A stretch of 64,000 nucleotides of DNA from Paraliobacillus ryukyuensis (GTDB lineage: Bacteria > Bacillota > Bacilli > Bacillales > Amphibacillaceae): contig NZ_QNRI01000011.1 of assembly GCF_003315295.1 (NCBI RefSeq), positions 44,904 to 108,903 on the forward strand, given 5' to 3'. The notes beneath the pieces are model-generated. The model was not told the DNA's origin, searched no databases, and saw only the letters and a list, made by a program, of their open reading frames with translations. This document shows positions 19,532 to 29,026 of the stretch, in pieces. The stretch's first letter is position 1. Each line of letters opens with the position of its first letter. Position numbers and translations under genes: made by a program.

Positions 19532-21283
19532 CTATGCGTCTTCTACTTTCTTAAATTTACTTACTTCTTCATTTAAATCATTTACAATATCCATATTTTG
19601 TTTTGATTCGTTTGTGATGGATGTAATAGAATCTAATAATGTATTGGTATCTTCACTAGAATGAACTACTACATTAACACTCTCTTCTACAGCCAATGAA
19701 ATACCTTGAATGCCCTCTGCCATATTTGTTGCTACTTGTGTCAATTTGTCGGATTGATCTGTAAAGTTCGTAAGCGTTTGATTCATATCATCTGCATCTT
19801 TTTTATAGCTATTAGCAACTTGAACAAATCCATCATAGTCAGTGAGTACTTTTTCATTTATATAGGTGTTGACTTGGTTCGCATTATCTATTAAAGCTTC
19901 AACAGCCTCATTAACCACCTTACTGATGTGCTGAATATCATTTGCTGTTACTTGTGTATTTTCTGCTAATTTGCGAATTTCCTCTGCCACAACAGCAAAC
20001 CCTTTTCCGGCTTCCCCTGCACGAGCAGCTTCTATTGAGGCATTAAGGGCCAATAGATTCGTTTGTTCAGAAATCTCCAGTATATTAGATGTAAGTGCAT
20101 TAATTTGTTGCACAGAACGACTATTTTCAATAGATTGTTCCATCGTACGTTCTATATCGCCAATCATTTTTTCGGTATCATTTTTACTTTGGTTCGCCTT
20201 TAACTGTACATCATTTGCATGTGCTGCAATAGTTTGAATATGATTTGCATTTGATTGTGCATCATTAGCAATATCTTTTGCAGATGAAAGTACATGTTGC
20301 GCCCCGTTATCCATTTCTTGTATCGTACTACTTATCTCTTCCATACTTGCAGATAATTGATTTAAGGATGCTGAGATACTAGAAGTTGAATCCTTACTGT
20401 CAGCAAGATTGGTATCGATCTGCTCTGTCGATTGAGAAATCAATGTTGATCCTGATTTAATTGAAATCATGGCATGTTGTAATGTTTCCAAGAAACGATT
20501 AATCCCTTTGACCATTTGCCCCACTTCATCTTTTGCCTCATAATTAATTCGCTCTGTTAAGTCCCCTTCATTATTTTCTAACTTTTGAATAATGGTTCCT
20601 AACTCTTTATTCGTTTTTTTCAATGGACGAATAATTGTGCGAACAGATGCCCAAAAAGCCACAATAACAGATACAAAGAATACAAAGGCCATAGCCCAGA
20701 CAATCCAAGTGGAGCGATGAACGCGGGAATTAATTAATGACACCTCATGTGCAATACTATTATCCAATACATCTTGAAATTCTTTTTCAGATTGTGCAAC
20801 TGCGTCTGATAGAGCTTGATACGATTGGTATTCATTATTAATAGCGGTTTCATTATTTTGCTCTGAATTTTCTACAATGGTAGTTGCTTGTCCGAGTGCT
20901 TCTTCTAGACTTTCCTTATATGGGGCATACGCATTAATTAAATTATTATTCATTGCTTGTTCAGAAAATTCTTTACTTATGTTAGCGATTTCATTTATGC
21001 TTTTAATTGCTTGCGCGACGTGATTTAAAATACTTTCTGATAGTTCGTTATTACTTGCGGGATTATTATCCGAAAAATAACGTTCAATCATTACATCAAT
21101 TTGACCTCGCTGTTTTGCTAATTTAATTTGTTCTGATTCTAAATTCACAAAGGAATTTGAGATTAAATTAGCCGATAATTGTACTTGGGAGTTGGTAATC
21201 CCACTCAGTACTGTATTCACTGTAAATAAAGCGGTTAAAAAAATGAGAATAAAAAATAACCTTTTGCCTACTGATTTGCCCAT
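19532..21283 (-). CDS. Transmembrane methyl-accepting chemotaxis protein
   Basis: 583 residues. TM1 lies at about 7-28, and an extracellular four-helix-bundle-type sensor with many Asn/Gln/Glu residues follows. TM2 is at about 193-214, then a HAMP domain with [20 protein letters not shown], and a long methylation/signalling coiled coil whose hairpin tip is [19 protein letters not shown]. It transmits ligand binding to CheA/CheW; the ligand is unknown. A GGAGTGAGC ribosome-binding site precedes the ATG. Confidence 0.95.
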   Translation of the reverse strand: MGKSVGKRLFFILIFLTALFTVNTVLSGITNSQVQLSANLISNSFVNLESEQIKLAKQRGQIDVMIERYFSDNNPASNNELSESILNHVAQAIKSINEIANISKEFSEQAMNNNLINAYAPYKESLEEALGQATTIVENSEQNNETAINNEYQSYQALSDAVAQSEKEFQDVLDNSIAHEVSLINSRVHRSTWIVWAMAFVFFVSVIVAFWASVRTIIRPLKKTNKELGTIIQKLENNEGDLTERINYEAKDEVGQMVKGINRFLETLQHAMISIKSGSTLISQSTEQIDTNLADSKDSTSSISASLNQLSASMEEISSTIQEMDNGAQHVLSSAKDIANDAQSNANHIQTIAAHANDVQLKANQSKNDTEKMIGDIERTMEQSIENSRSVQQINALTSNILEISEQTNLLALNASIEAARAGEAGKGFAVVAEEIRKLAENTQVTANDIQHISKVVNEAVEALIDNANQVNTYINEKVLTDYDGFVQVANSYKKDADDMNQTLTNFTDQSDKLTQVATNMAEGIQGISLAVEESVNVVVHSSEDTNTLLDSITSITNESKQNMDIVNDLNEEVSKFKKVEDA

Positions 21284-21439
21284 TTGCTCACTCCTATTTA
21301 TGTTATGTCTTAATTATAGGAACAGTTGTTTTGAAAAGTCTATAAACTAAAAGTTGATACGCAAAATATTTTATTCTTGCTATTTATAATTTTTAGCACT
21401 ATTCGGTCACTAACTCTTTACTGAGAATGCCTTTAGCCA

Positions 21440-21779
21440 CCAAAAAAGAAGTTGGGACAAAGCTAATTTTTAACTATAGTATACGAATGATTGATGAGAG
21501 CTTAGCCATCGCAACTGGAAATGCACTCGCGTTTTGCGGGCACGGCCTCGGGCACACAGGACGTGACAACGTCTAATTTCTAGCCGCTTTACAAAGTGGA
21601 TTTTCGGCTCGTGGGACTGCGATTACTCGTCCCATCGAAAACATGCACTGTTTCCCCAAGAGTCTCGTATATTTCCAGTTACTTAGTTATGTTTTCTAAC
21701 TAAAACGAACGATGGATAAAATAGGTTATCCATCGTTCGTTTATCAGGGATCTTCATTCACTTTTGTTCCAGCCTCTCT
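21440..21779. repeat. Interspersed structured repeat bounded by inverted GTTGGGACAAA / TTTGTTCCAGCC ends
   Basis: The roughly 340-base stretch starts with AAGTTGGGACAAAG and ends with CTTTTGTTCCAGCCTCT, imperfect inverted termini. It is much GC-richer inside than the surroundings and has no open reading frame. It contains motifs such as GGGCACGGCCTCGGGCACAC and CGTGGGACTGCGATTACTCG. A partial copy of the left end lies at 1588-1630. It looks like the families of non-coding intergenic repeats found in Bacillaceae genomes; identity with a named family was not established. Confidence 0.55.
21704..21740 (-). terminator. Hairpin acting as likely terminator of the GH94-GH3 operon
   Basis: A perfect 15-base inverted repeat, ACGAACGATGGATAA / TTATCCATCGTTCGT, with TTTTAG following on the minus strand. 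It lies 40 bases past the GH94 stop but inside the repeat element, so it may belong to the element and not to the operon. Confidence 0.6.
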
Positions 21780-24700
21780 TTATAGATAAATATCGATCTG
21801 ATTTATTTGATTACGAAGTCTTTCTTCTAGAATAGCTCTTTTTATTATGAACCCACCTTGTCGATATTGGTTTACTTCTTCTTCAGTTTCTAATTCAATA
21901 CCATTCAATAGTACTTTTCTATCTGCTTCTTCGAGATGATAAACGAAACGAATTGGCCATTTGTTAAATTGAAAATCAAATTCCAATCCATTAAATGATT
22001 CTGGTATAACAGGATCAATCACAAGGTTGTTAGAATGCTGGCGTATACCCATGACATTAGAGATTAGTTGATTGATATATATTCCAGGTCCACTTGAATA
22101 TATGCGCCATCCCCCTTTCACCGGAATTGCTCCTGTAGCTAATTCCGTAAATCTATCTTGCGCTTCATAGCGAGTAGCAAATTTCCCATCTGAGCTACTA
22201 AAATATGCATTACTTTGTCTATAATCAGCATTGGGAACAGTAGAACGAATGCCAATTGGATTAATAACTATCAAACCATTCCATGCTTCTTCCTTATATC
22301 CAAGCTTCGCCATAGACTCCACAAAACGGATATGTGCATGAACATATTGCAACCCTATTTCACGGCCAAAATTAGCAGCTTGCTCTGCTCGTTTAAAGTG
22401 ATGTGTAACACCCCCACGATAGGTGGCTGGACGATTCATTAATCTTACCCCGTCTGGAAATTGTAAGTGCTTTTCTATGATAGCTAAATGATAATTGGCT
22501 TGTTCAAGCGTAAACAGCCCGCTAATCATACTTCTTTGCATCGGTAAGAGACGATAATCTATACCGGTTTTCTCATCACTCGGATGTAGCATTAACTCTA
22601 CACTTTGGGGATCTCTCATGTATATAAAACCAGGTATAATAGGTTGATTCAAAAAGTATCGATGGAAATCTCTCTTAATACTCTCTGCTAATTCTCTCAT
22701 TTCTTTTGCTTTGTTTACGTAAACATTGTCATAAACAACCGCAAGCTTCTGTATGACTTGATATGTTAGTGCTACAGTCCAAGCGCTAACCATATACTGT
22801 CTAAACTGTTCATTTGCAGGTTGCAATGTGTCATCCCAGTCACCATCATCATAAGCAGATAGATACGTATTATATAGAAAATGTTTATTAATATACGCAA
22901 TTTCTTTTTCAATATGGTCAAAGATCGTTTCCGTTTCAGTTGTGAACTGAAACGTAGCATCATCTGTATAAGGAACTTTTTCTTCTAATAATGTATAATC
23001 ATTTGTTGCTTCAAGGTAATCACCAATCATCTTGAGCGGCCAAACAATAATATCTCCATGACTTTGTGCTTGTTGAATAAACGAATATTTATCAAACATA
23101 AACCATTGAGGCCAGTTTCCTGTTTGTTTGTATTGATGCGAGAAAACTATTTTTATAATTGTTCGTACCGTTTCATAATTTTGGGTAGCCATAAAATATT
23201 CAAATGGCCCTTGACTCACATCCCTTGTACCCCAAGCCGCTCCCATATATTGTTCTAATCCATGAGGGGAAGAAAAGTGTACCAGCATATTATGGGTGTA
23301 CCATCTAGTAATCATATTTAATTTTGCTAGGTCAGTACTTTCTTGCTGTGGTAATGTAAGGTTAAAACCTCCCACCATTTCATTGAGATAAGAACGATAT
23401 TTTTTTGCCTCTTCGGCAAAAGAAGCTAATTTAGTCGTAATCGTCTTTTTCTCTTGAAGATCTGCATGTATAAGCATTGACCAATTGGATGTCTTTGAAA
23501 TTGACAATACAACCATGAAAGCATCATCCTCGGAAACATTATCCACTAATAAACTTTCATTTTCTTGAACATATTCGGCCCCCTCTATTAATAGAGAATA
23601 TGAGAGCTCAGGGTAAACTTGTTTGCTTAGCGCTTCATCACTCGCTTTAAATTTCAACACATTATCTTCTTTGTCCATATACACGTTAGTCGGATAAGGG
23701 TGATCATTCATAATTATTTGATTTGTAACTAGGTAACGATATGCAATATTCGCTTGAGATTCAACTTGTAATTGTACAGTTTTTGAACCTAAACTCGTAA
23801 AATTTGTAACTATGATAGTATCCTCATTTAGCTTGTAATACCAACGCGTATAATTAAACCCAATTTCGAACAAACTCGGCATGGTTAATAATCGATAATC
23901 TCCGTCTAATTCAATATAGATACGTTGTCCGCTAGCTTTCATCACATTAAGTGCATTCCTATTACTACTTAGAAACTTGTGGAAGTTGCTATTACCGATT
24001 ACTAGATGGGAATTAAATACCCCATACATATAGGAGGTAGTTGCAACCGTATCATCTCTTACTTCATCATTTTTACCACTTAACAAGATATGTCCATGCG
24101 GTCGCTCCACTAACTCTTCCTTAGATTTTAATACCACGTGCTCATAAGTTGGGGTGAAAAAGGATAGAAGCTGATCTTGTTCATACTCTGGTAATTGTTG
24201 ATTCGGATAATAAGCGGATAGTTCTTCAAGAGTTATATCTTTACCCGTTATAGGCTCGCCAATATTAGCTTTTATCTTTATATCCTCTAACTTTTCACCT
24301 TTTGTAAATGGTTTAACTTGTCGCCAAGCTTCCATTACTTCTTTGTCAAATTCTAAGTGTGACACTGTTTCTGAATGATTAGGATGAAACAATCCATAAA
24401 AGACAAAATGTTGCTGCCCTTTTAGTTCTGTTCTTTTTGATTGTAATGCTGTATAAGCAAATTCATATTGATAAATTTCATTATCTAAATTCTTTTGATA
24501 GAGTGCTTGAGGTATGTTCGTGGATTTATAAGATTTTCCGTAAAATTGAAAACCATCTGTAGAATACCCCACTCCTCCACTTATCATCCCTTGTTGCAAA
24601 TAGGGATAAGCGCTATTTTGTGATTGATTTTGCTTCGTACACACCACAAAACCTTTTTCCTCATCCGTGAAAACGGTATGGTCTAGATATTGGGATACAT

Positions 24701-25106
24701 AAGCTTCATTTGATTGAACTGCAGCTTTATCCGCCAGCCCAATATCCTGCCCATAAATAAGATCGACTTCATATTTGGTATCACTATCTAACGTGACTTC
24801 CCAAAACCATACATTTAATTTTGAGAGATGGAAAGTCACAGAATAGTTAAGGTCTTTTGCTTTTCCTTCCCACCTAAGTTGAGAATCATTTCGAAATAAC
24901 TGACTGTTTGATTGAACACCTATTAATGGAAAAACCTCTATCCCATTTTCCGAATGGATGCGTAAATAAATATTATTTAAAGATCCGTCTATTACATTTG
25001 ATTGCAATTGATTAATCATTGTTTCTTGATGCATTACTTGAAAAATATCTCCACTAGGTAAGAAAGAAAAGGCCAAATCATTCTTAGATATTTCTATTGT
25101 TTTCAT
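21780..25106 (-). CDS. GH94 phosphorylase, probable 1,2-beta-oligoglucan phosphorylase
   Basis: A very large GH94-type protein (about 1108 residues from the chosen start). An N-terminal beta-sandwich region is followed by an (alpha/alpha)6-barrel. Readable parts are GAAWGTRDVSQGPFEYF, then SAYDDGDWDDTLQP holding the acid Asp, and HHFKRAEQAANFGREIGLQY. Length, and pairing with a GH3 glucosidase, CUT1 importer and LacI regulator, match the Listeria innocua enzyme that phosphorolyses beta-1,2-glucooligosaccharides to glucose-1-phosphate. The ATG at 25106 has AAGGAGG five bases before it; the frame is open to 25121. It overlaps the GH3 stop by about 20 bases. Substrate is inferred from family and context; cellobiose or laminaribiose phosphorylase are alternatives, though these are about 800 residues. 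Confidence 0.85.
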   Translation of the reverse strand: MKTIEISKNDLAFSFLPSGDIFQVMHQETMINQLQSNVIDGSLNNIYLRIHSENGIEVFPLIGVQSNSQLFRNDSQLRWEGKAKDLNYSVTFHLSKLNVWFWEVTLDSDTKYEVDLIYGQDIGLADKAAVQSNEAYVSQYLDHTVFTDEEKGFVVCTKQNQSQNSAYPYLQQGMISGGVGYSTDGFQFYGKSYKSTNIPQALYQKNLDNEIYQYEFAYTALQSKRTELKGQQHFVFYGLFHPNHSETVSHLEFDKEVMEAWRQVKPFTKGEKLEDIKIKANIGEPITGKDITLEELSAYYPNQQLPEYEQDQLLSFFTPTYEHVVLKSKEELVERPHGHILLSGKNDEVRDDTVATTSYMYGVFNSHLVIGNSNFHKFLSSNRNALNVMKASGQRIYIELDGDYRLLTMPSLFEIGFNYTRWYYKLNEDTIIVTNFTSLGSKTVQLQVESQANIAYRYLVTNQIIMNDHPYPTNVYMDKEDNVLKFKASDEALSKQVYPELSYSLLIEGAEYVQENESLLVDNVSEDDAFMVVLSISKTSNWSMLIHADLQEKKTITTKLASFAEEAKKYRSYLNEMVGGFNLTLPQQESTDLAKLNMITRWYTHNMLVHFSSPHGLEQYMGAAWGTRDVSQGPFEYFMATQNYETVRTIIKIVFSHQYKQTGNWPQWFMFDKYSFIQQAQSHGDIIVWPLKMIGDYLEATNDYTLLEEKVPYTDDATFQFTTETETIFDHIEKEIAYINKHFLYNTYLSAYDDGDWDDTLQPANEQFRQYMVSAWTVALTYQVIQKLAVVYDNVYVNKAKEMRELAESIKRDFHRYFLNQPIIPGFIYMRDPQSVELMLHPSDEKTGIDYRLLPMQRSMISGLFTLEQANYHLAIIEKHLQFPDGVRLMNRPATYRGGVTHHFKRAEQAANFGREIGLQYVHAHIRFVESMAKLGYKEEAWNGLIVINPIGIRSTVPNADYRQSNAYFSSSDGKFATRYEAQDRFTELATGAIPVKGGWRIYSSGPGIYINQLISNVMGIRQHSNNLVIDPVIPESFNGLEFDFQFNKWPIRFVYHLEEADRKVLLNGIELETEEEVNQYRQGGFIIKRAILEERLRNQINQIDIYL

Positions 25107-27291
25107 AAGCGCCTCCTTCATTTTTCTCTAATTGAAATGACATAGATAATGTATCTGAGCTATTTGATCCTACATAAATTTCAAAATCACCTGTATCACT
25201 TTGTTTCTTTAAATCAGTGTGGTGATAACGTAACTGTTCTTCTGATAATTGAAAAGAAATTTCTTTTTCCTCTCCCGGGTCTAAATGGACACGTTTAAAA
25301 TCTTTTAATTCTTTAACCGGTCGAACAACTTCACCAACAAGATCACGGACATACAATTGCACAATTTCCTCTCCCGGCGTTTGACCTGTATTCTTCACAT
25401 TAACTTCAATATCGAGCTTATTATTGATAGAGAGAGTATTGCTTGATAATTTCAAATCACTATAAGAATAGGTTGTATAGCTTAAACCATAACCAAAGCA
25501 ATACAAAGGTTCATTAGGAGCATCTAAATACTTAGATGCAAACCGGTCTTCATCGGGAAGTTGTTCTTTTGGTCGTCCAGTCTGAAAGTAATTATAATAG
25601 ATAGGAACTTGACCCACAGAATGAGGAAAAGACATCGTTAACTTTCCAGATGGATTGGCACTACCAAACAATAAGTCAGCAAGAGCTGACCCGCCTTCCG
25701 TACCTGGGAACCAAGCTTCAAGTATAGCATCCGCAACTTCTTCTACCTCTCTTAAATCCAATGGTCTACCGTTAAATAAAACGACAACAATCGGCTTCCC
25801 ACACGATTTAATCTTTTGTAATAATTCAAGTTGCACGTTTGGTAAGGTTAGCTCTGTTCGAGAACCAGCTTCCCCACTCATTTCTTCTGATTCACCTAAA
25901 GCAAGCACAATTACATCTGCTGTGTTAGCAACATCAAATGCTTCTTGCACGCCATTTTCTATAGGTTCATTAATATTGCAACCTTTTGCTATGTTTACAT
26001 TCATTCCCGGAGATATATTTCGCATTCCTTGAGCCAATGAAACAACGTCTTTTTGTTTTCCTGCTAATGACCACGGCCCCATTAAATCTTGGCTTTCTGC
26101 GTATGGGCCAATCAAAGCAATTTGTTGTGATTTATCTAAAGGTAACGTTTTTCTTTCATTTTTTAATAGCACACTAGATTTTATCGCTAATTGCTTTGCT
26201 ATTTCTCGATGTGTTGCTGATAATAAGAGTTCTTTTTCTTTTTGCTCATTCGCTCCTCGAAACGGATTTTCAAATAATCCTAAATGTTTTTTTAACTCTA
26301 ATATTCGTAAAACCGCTTCATCAATCAGTTTTTCATCAATCACCCCTTCTATAACCAAGTCTTTCAGAGAGTTTAGATAAGCAGTGGACATCATTTCAAT
26401 ATCTACACCAGCTGTTATCGCTTTCTTCGCTGCATCTTTTTCGTCGGAAGCTACGCCATGAGGAATTAACTCTTTTACAGCTCCCCAATCCGAGATCACT
26501 GTGCCCTCAAACCCCCAATCTTTTCTTAATGTGTCGCGAAGTAATTTCTGATTTGCACTGGCAGGGATGCCATTTATAATGTTAAAAGAGGTCATCACTA
26601 GCGCTGCACCTGCCTCAATAGCCGTTCGATAAGCCGGAAAATAATATTCCTGTTGCATCCAATCTGACATATCTACCGTGTTGTAGTCTCGTCCTCCTTC
26701 AGGCGCACCATATCCAGCAAAATGCTTAACACAAGCAGCTAACGTTTCCGGATTTTTCTGTAAATCTTCCCCTTGATAACCTTCCACAAAAGCTTTTGCA
26801 TACAATTGATTCAGGTATGGATCTTCTCCAGTAGATTCTACAACTCTTCCCCATCGAGGGTCTCTAACTAAATCAACCATCGGGGAAAATGTAACATGAA
26901 GGCCAGATACAGAAGCCTCCTTTGCAGCAATTTCAGCACTTTTTTTTACTAAGTCGACATCCCAAGAACACCCCATTGCCAGAGGTACCGGAAAGACTGT
27001 GCGATAACCATGGATAACATCACTCATAAACAGCAAAGGAATAGCTAAACGACTTTCTTTCAAATAATTTTGCTGTATTTGTTTTACTTCCTTTGCTCCT
27101 ACACTACCTAAAACCGATCCCACCTGTCGGATCGAATGATGATGTAACCCCATCTCTTCCATAGGGCCTGTAACCTGCCCTTCAGATGATGCACCTGTCA
27201 AGAATGGAACCGTCACTTGTAAAAGTTGACCAATCTTTTCATCTATCGTCATTTCGTTAAGTAAATTTTCTAAATGATTAGAATTGATCAT
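25084..27291 (-). CDS. GH3 beta-glucosidase
   Basis: 735 residues with the complete GH3 layout. An N-terminal TIM barrel carries KHFAGYGAPEGGRDYN and the nucleophile Asp in GTVISDWGAV. An (alpha/beta)6 sandwich follows with VVLFNGRPLDL and EAWFPGTEGGSALADLLFG, then a C-terminal fibronectin-III-like domain (about 630-735). No signal peptide is seen, so it acts in the cytoplasm. As first gene of the operon with the GH94 enzyme, it probably releases glucose from sophorose or short beta-glucosides. Expression is likely LacI- and CcpA-controlled (see operator and cre entries). The ATG is preceded by GGAGGGG at a short distance. Confidence 0.94.
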   Translation of the reverse strand: MINSNHLENLLNEMTIDEKIGQLLQVTVPFLTGASSEGQVTGPMEEMGLHHHSIRQVGSVLGSVGAKEVKQIQQNYLKESRLAIPLLFMSDVIHGYRTVFPVPLAMGCSWDVDLVKKSAEIAAKEASVSGLHVTFSPMVDLVRDPRWGRVVESTGEDPYLNQLYAKAFVEGYQGEDLQKNPETLAACVKHFAGYGAPEGGRDYNTVDMSDWMQQEYYFPAYRTAIEAGAALVMTSFNIINGIPASANQKLLRDTLRKDWGFEGTVISDWGAVKELIPHGVASDEKDAAKKAITAGVDIEMMSTAYLNSLKDLVIEGVIDEKLIDEAVLRILELKKHLGLFENPFRGANEQKEKELLLSATHREIAKQLAIKSSVLLKNERKTLPLDKSQQIALIGPYAESQDLMGPWSLAGKQKDVVSLAQGMRNISPGMNVNIAKGCNINEPIENGVQEAFDVANTADVIVLALGESEEMSGEAGSRTELTLPNVQLELLQKIKSCGKPIVVVLFNGRPLDLREVEEVADAILEAWFPGTEGGSALADLLFGSANPSGKLTMSFPHSVGQVPIYYNYFQTGRPKEQLPDEDRFASKYLDAPNEPLYCFGYGLSYTTYSYSDLKLSSNTLSINNKLDIEVNVKNTGQTPGEEIVQLYVRDLVGEVVRPVKELKDFKRVHLDPGEEKEISFQLSEEQLRYHHTDLKKQSDTGDFEIYVGSNSSDTLSMSFQLEKNEGGAYENNRNI

Positions 27292-27323
27292 TTTTCCCCT
27301 CCTTCAATAAAACAATTTTTTGT

Positions 27324-27337
27324 TGCAACCGATTACA
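27324..27337. promoter_or_regulatory. cre site (CcpA) upstream of the GH3 gene
   Basis: TGCAACCGATTACA matches the cre consensus TGNAANCGNWNNCA at every defined position on this strand and also on the other. It lies 33 bases before the GH3 start and just downstream of the predicted -10 box, a position suited to repression by CcpA when glucose is present. Confidence 0.75.
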
Positions 27338-27343
27338 TTTAAT

Positions 27344-27372
27344 ACTATAATACATTTGTAGAAACGTTTCAA
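27344..27372 (-). promoter_or_regulatory. Sigma-A promoter of the GH3-GH94 operon
   Basis: On the minus strand TTGAAA and TATAGT are separated by 17 bases. The -35 box and spacer overlap the first LacI operator, and the cre site lies near the expected start of transcription. Confidence 0.7.
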
Positions 27373-27374
27373 CA
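27357..27374. promoter_or_regulatory. LacI-family operator, site 1
   Basis: TGTAGAAACGTTTCAACA contains the perfect palindrome GAAACGTTTC with a central CG, typical of LacI-family operators. It overlaps the -35 region of the GH3 promoter. Probable ligand is the LacI-type protein encoded at 31554. It fits the cre consensus less well, so CcpA is the weaker alternative. Confidence 0.7.
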
Positions 27375-27472
27375 AATTAAAAAAATAAATGGAATTTTAT
27401 TTTCTAAAAAACACTTATATAATAACGTTTAAAATATGACTTTTTAACAACACAGTTATAAATTCATTATTT

Positions 27473-27490
27473 TGTAGAAACGTTTCTATT
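27473..27490. promoter_or_regulatory. LacI-family operator, site 2
   Basis: TGTAGAAACGTTTCTATT holds the palindrome TAGAAACGTTTCTA, sharing TGTAGAAACGTTTC with site 1 about 116 bases away. It lies on the importer side of the divergent region and probably controls the plus-strand operon; the two sites could allow looping. Confidence 0.7.
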
Positions 27491-27716
27491 ATTTGGGAGG
27501 TGACTATTTTACAATATATATTACACAGATAACTCTTAACCTTAAGTATGGTGTTGGTAAAGTATACGAAAAAATAAAATGGAAAACCGTTTGTTCTCAA
27601 GAAAGGATGCAATCACACACATTAAGTAAGAAAAGTAATAAAACGAGGTACCATGGACGTGATTAGCAAAAAAATTTACATTTGTTGGATGAAATGAACA
27701 AGAAAGGGTGTTTATA

Positions 27717-28952
27717 TTGTTAAAACAAAAAATGTCGTTTGTTCTATTCTTAACAGTCGCAATTGGAGCAATTGTTCTTTTAAGTGCATGTTCACAAGAT
27801 GAAGAACAGCAGTCCGAATCAAATGACACACTAACCGTTTGGACCATGAGTCAAGACTTAGAAAAGTTTGTTACTGCGTATGAAGAAGAAACTGGTGTTA
27901 CCGTAGATGTTCAATCCTTCCCTTGGGATAATGCACATGAAAAATTATTAACAGCGGTCGCTTCTGGCGAAGGACCCGACGTATTACAAATCGGTTCTAC
28001 ATGGGTAGCCGAGTTTGGCGAAGCAGGAACATTTTTAGATTTAAGTGACCACATTGGAGATTACGAAAACTTAGATTTAAATAACTTCTATGAAGAAGCA
28101 GTTGCGTCTGCTCAATATAAAGATCAAACAGTAGGAATTCCTTGGTATGTGGACACACGCGTACTCTATTATCGTACAGATATTTTAGCTGAGGTTGGCT
28201 ATCCAGATGGCCCAGAAACTTGGGACGATGTGTTAGATGCTTCAAGACAACTTGCGGATCGTGGGGAAGGTCAATACGGTATTGAATTCCCTAGAACGGA
28301 TGAGAACTTTCCATTTATGCTAGCTTGGTCGCAAGGATGGGAATATAACGAAGCAGAAGGAGCAGCAAACTTTGGTAAAAGTGAATTTAAAGAGTCAGTA
28401 GAACTTTACAATACATTTTTTGAAGAAGAGTTATCTCAAAGCAACGATGGTAAAGAATTGTATCAAGCCTTTAGTGATGGTTCAAAACCGATGTACTTTA
28501 GTGGCCCTTGGGAAATTGATCAACTAAGAGATCAAATACCAGAATTAGATGGCAAATGGGACCTTAAAGTGATGCCTAAAACTGAAACAAATGACTCTAT
28601 GATTGGAGGCGCACACTGGTCAATTTTTCATAACTCAGACAATGTTGATCAAGCATTAGATTTTATCAATTGGATGTCTGATCCAGAGACTCAGGTGGAT
28701 TGGTATGAAACTAGAAATGAATTACCTTCTAACTTACAGGCGTGGGAAGATCCCATACTAGCTAAGGACGACAAAGTAAATACGTTTGGTAAACAATTAG
28801 AAAATACAAGAGCTTTACCTGTAATTCCTGAGTTTAATCAACTCAGTGAAGAATTAATCAACTACTTAGAGCGTATTTACCGTGGCGGGGAAGATGTCGA
28901 TACTGTTCTAGAGGAGTATCAAGAAGAAGCAGCTCGTATTCTGAATAAATAG
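27717..28952 (+). CDS. CUT1 ABC transporter sugar-binding lipoprotein
   Basis: An extracellular solute-binding protein (family 1) anchored as a lipoprotein. The signal peptide with lipobox LLSAC places the lipidated cysteine at residue 25. It then continues with a typical maltodextrin-type fold (LTVWTMSQDLEKFVTAYEEE, ASGEGPDVLQIGSTWVAEFG). TTG at 27717 is favoured because AAGAAAGGG lies shortly upstream; GTG at 27708 is the other option. It heads the import operon divergent from GH3, so the ligand is expected to be beta-1,2-glucooligosaccharides. A hairpin between this gene and the first permease gene may raise the binding protein's level relative to the permeases. Confidence 0.93.
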   Translation: MLKQKMSFVLFLTVAIGAIVLLSACSQDEEQQSESNDTLTVWTMSQDLEKFVTAYEEETGVTVDVQSFPWDNAHEKLLTAVASGEGPDVLQIGSTWVAEFGEAGTFLDLSDHIGDYENLDLNNFYEEAVASAQYKDQTVGIPWYVDTRVLYYRTDILAEVGYPDGPETWDDVLDASRQLADRGEGQYGIEFPRTDENFPFMLAWSQGWEYNEAEGAANFGKSEFKESVELYNTFFEEELSQSNDGKELYQAFSDGSKPMYFSGPWEIDQLRDQIPELDGKWDLKVMPKTETNDSMIGGAHWSIFHNSDNVDQALDFINWMSDPETQVDWYETRNELPSNLQAWEDPILAKDDKVNTFGKQLENTRALPVIPEFNQLSEELINYLERIYRGGEDVDTVLEEYQEEAARILNK

Positions 28953-28966
28953 ACTCAATACAATGA

Positions 28967-28999
28967 GGGTGCATGCCATACATATGCCTGCACCCTTTT
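28967..28999 (+). terminator. Intra-operon hairpin after the binding-protein gene
   Basis: The arms GGGTGCA / TGCACCC are followed by TTTTT. Placed between the binding protein and the permease genes, it probably terminates part of the transcripts or stabilises the 5' message. Confidence 0.7.
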
Positions 29000-29026
29000 T
29001 GAAAATAAATTAAGGCGGTGACTAGA

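Noticed and set aside
27357..27374. GAAACGTTTC palindrome read as a cre site
   Set aside because: The flanks do not satisfy TGNAANCG, while a fully matching cre is nearby; a LacI-family operator is the better reading.
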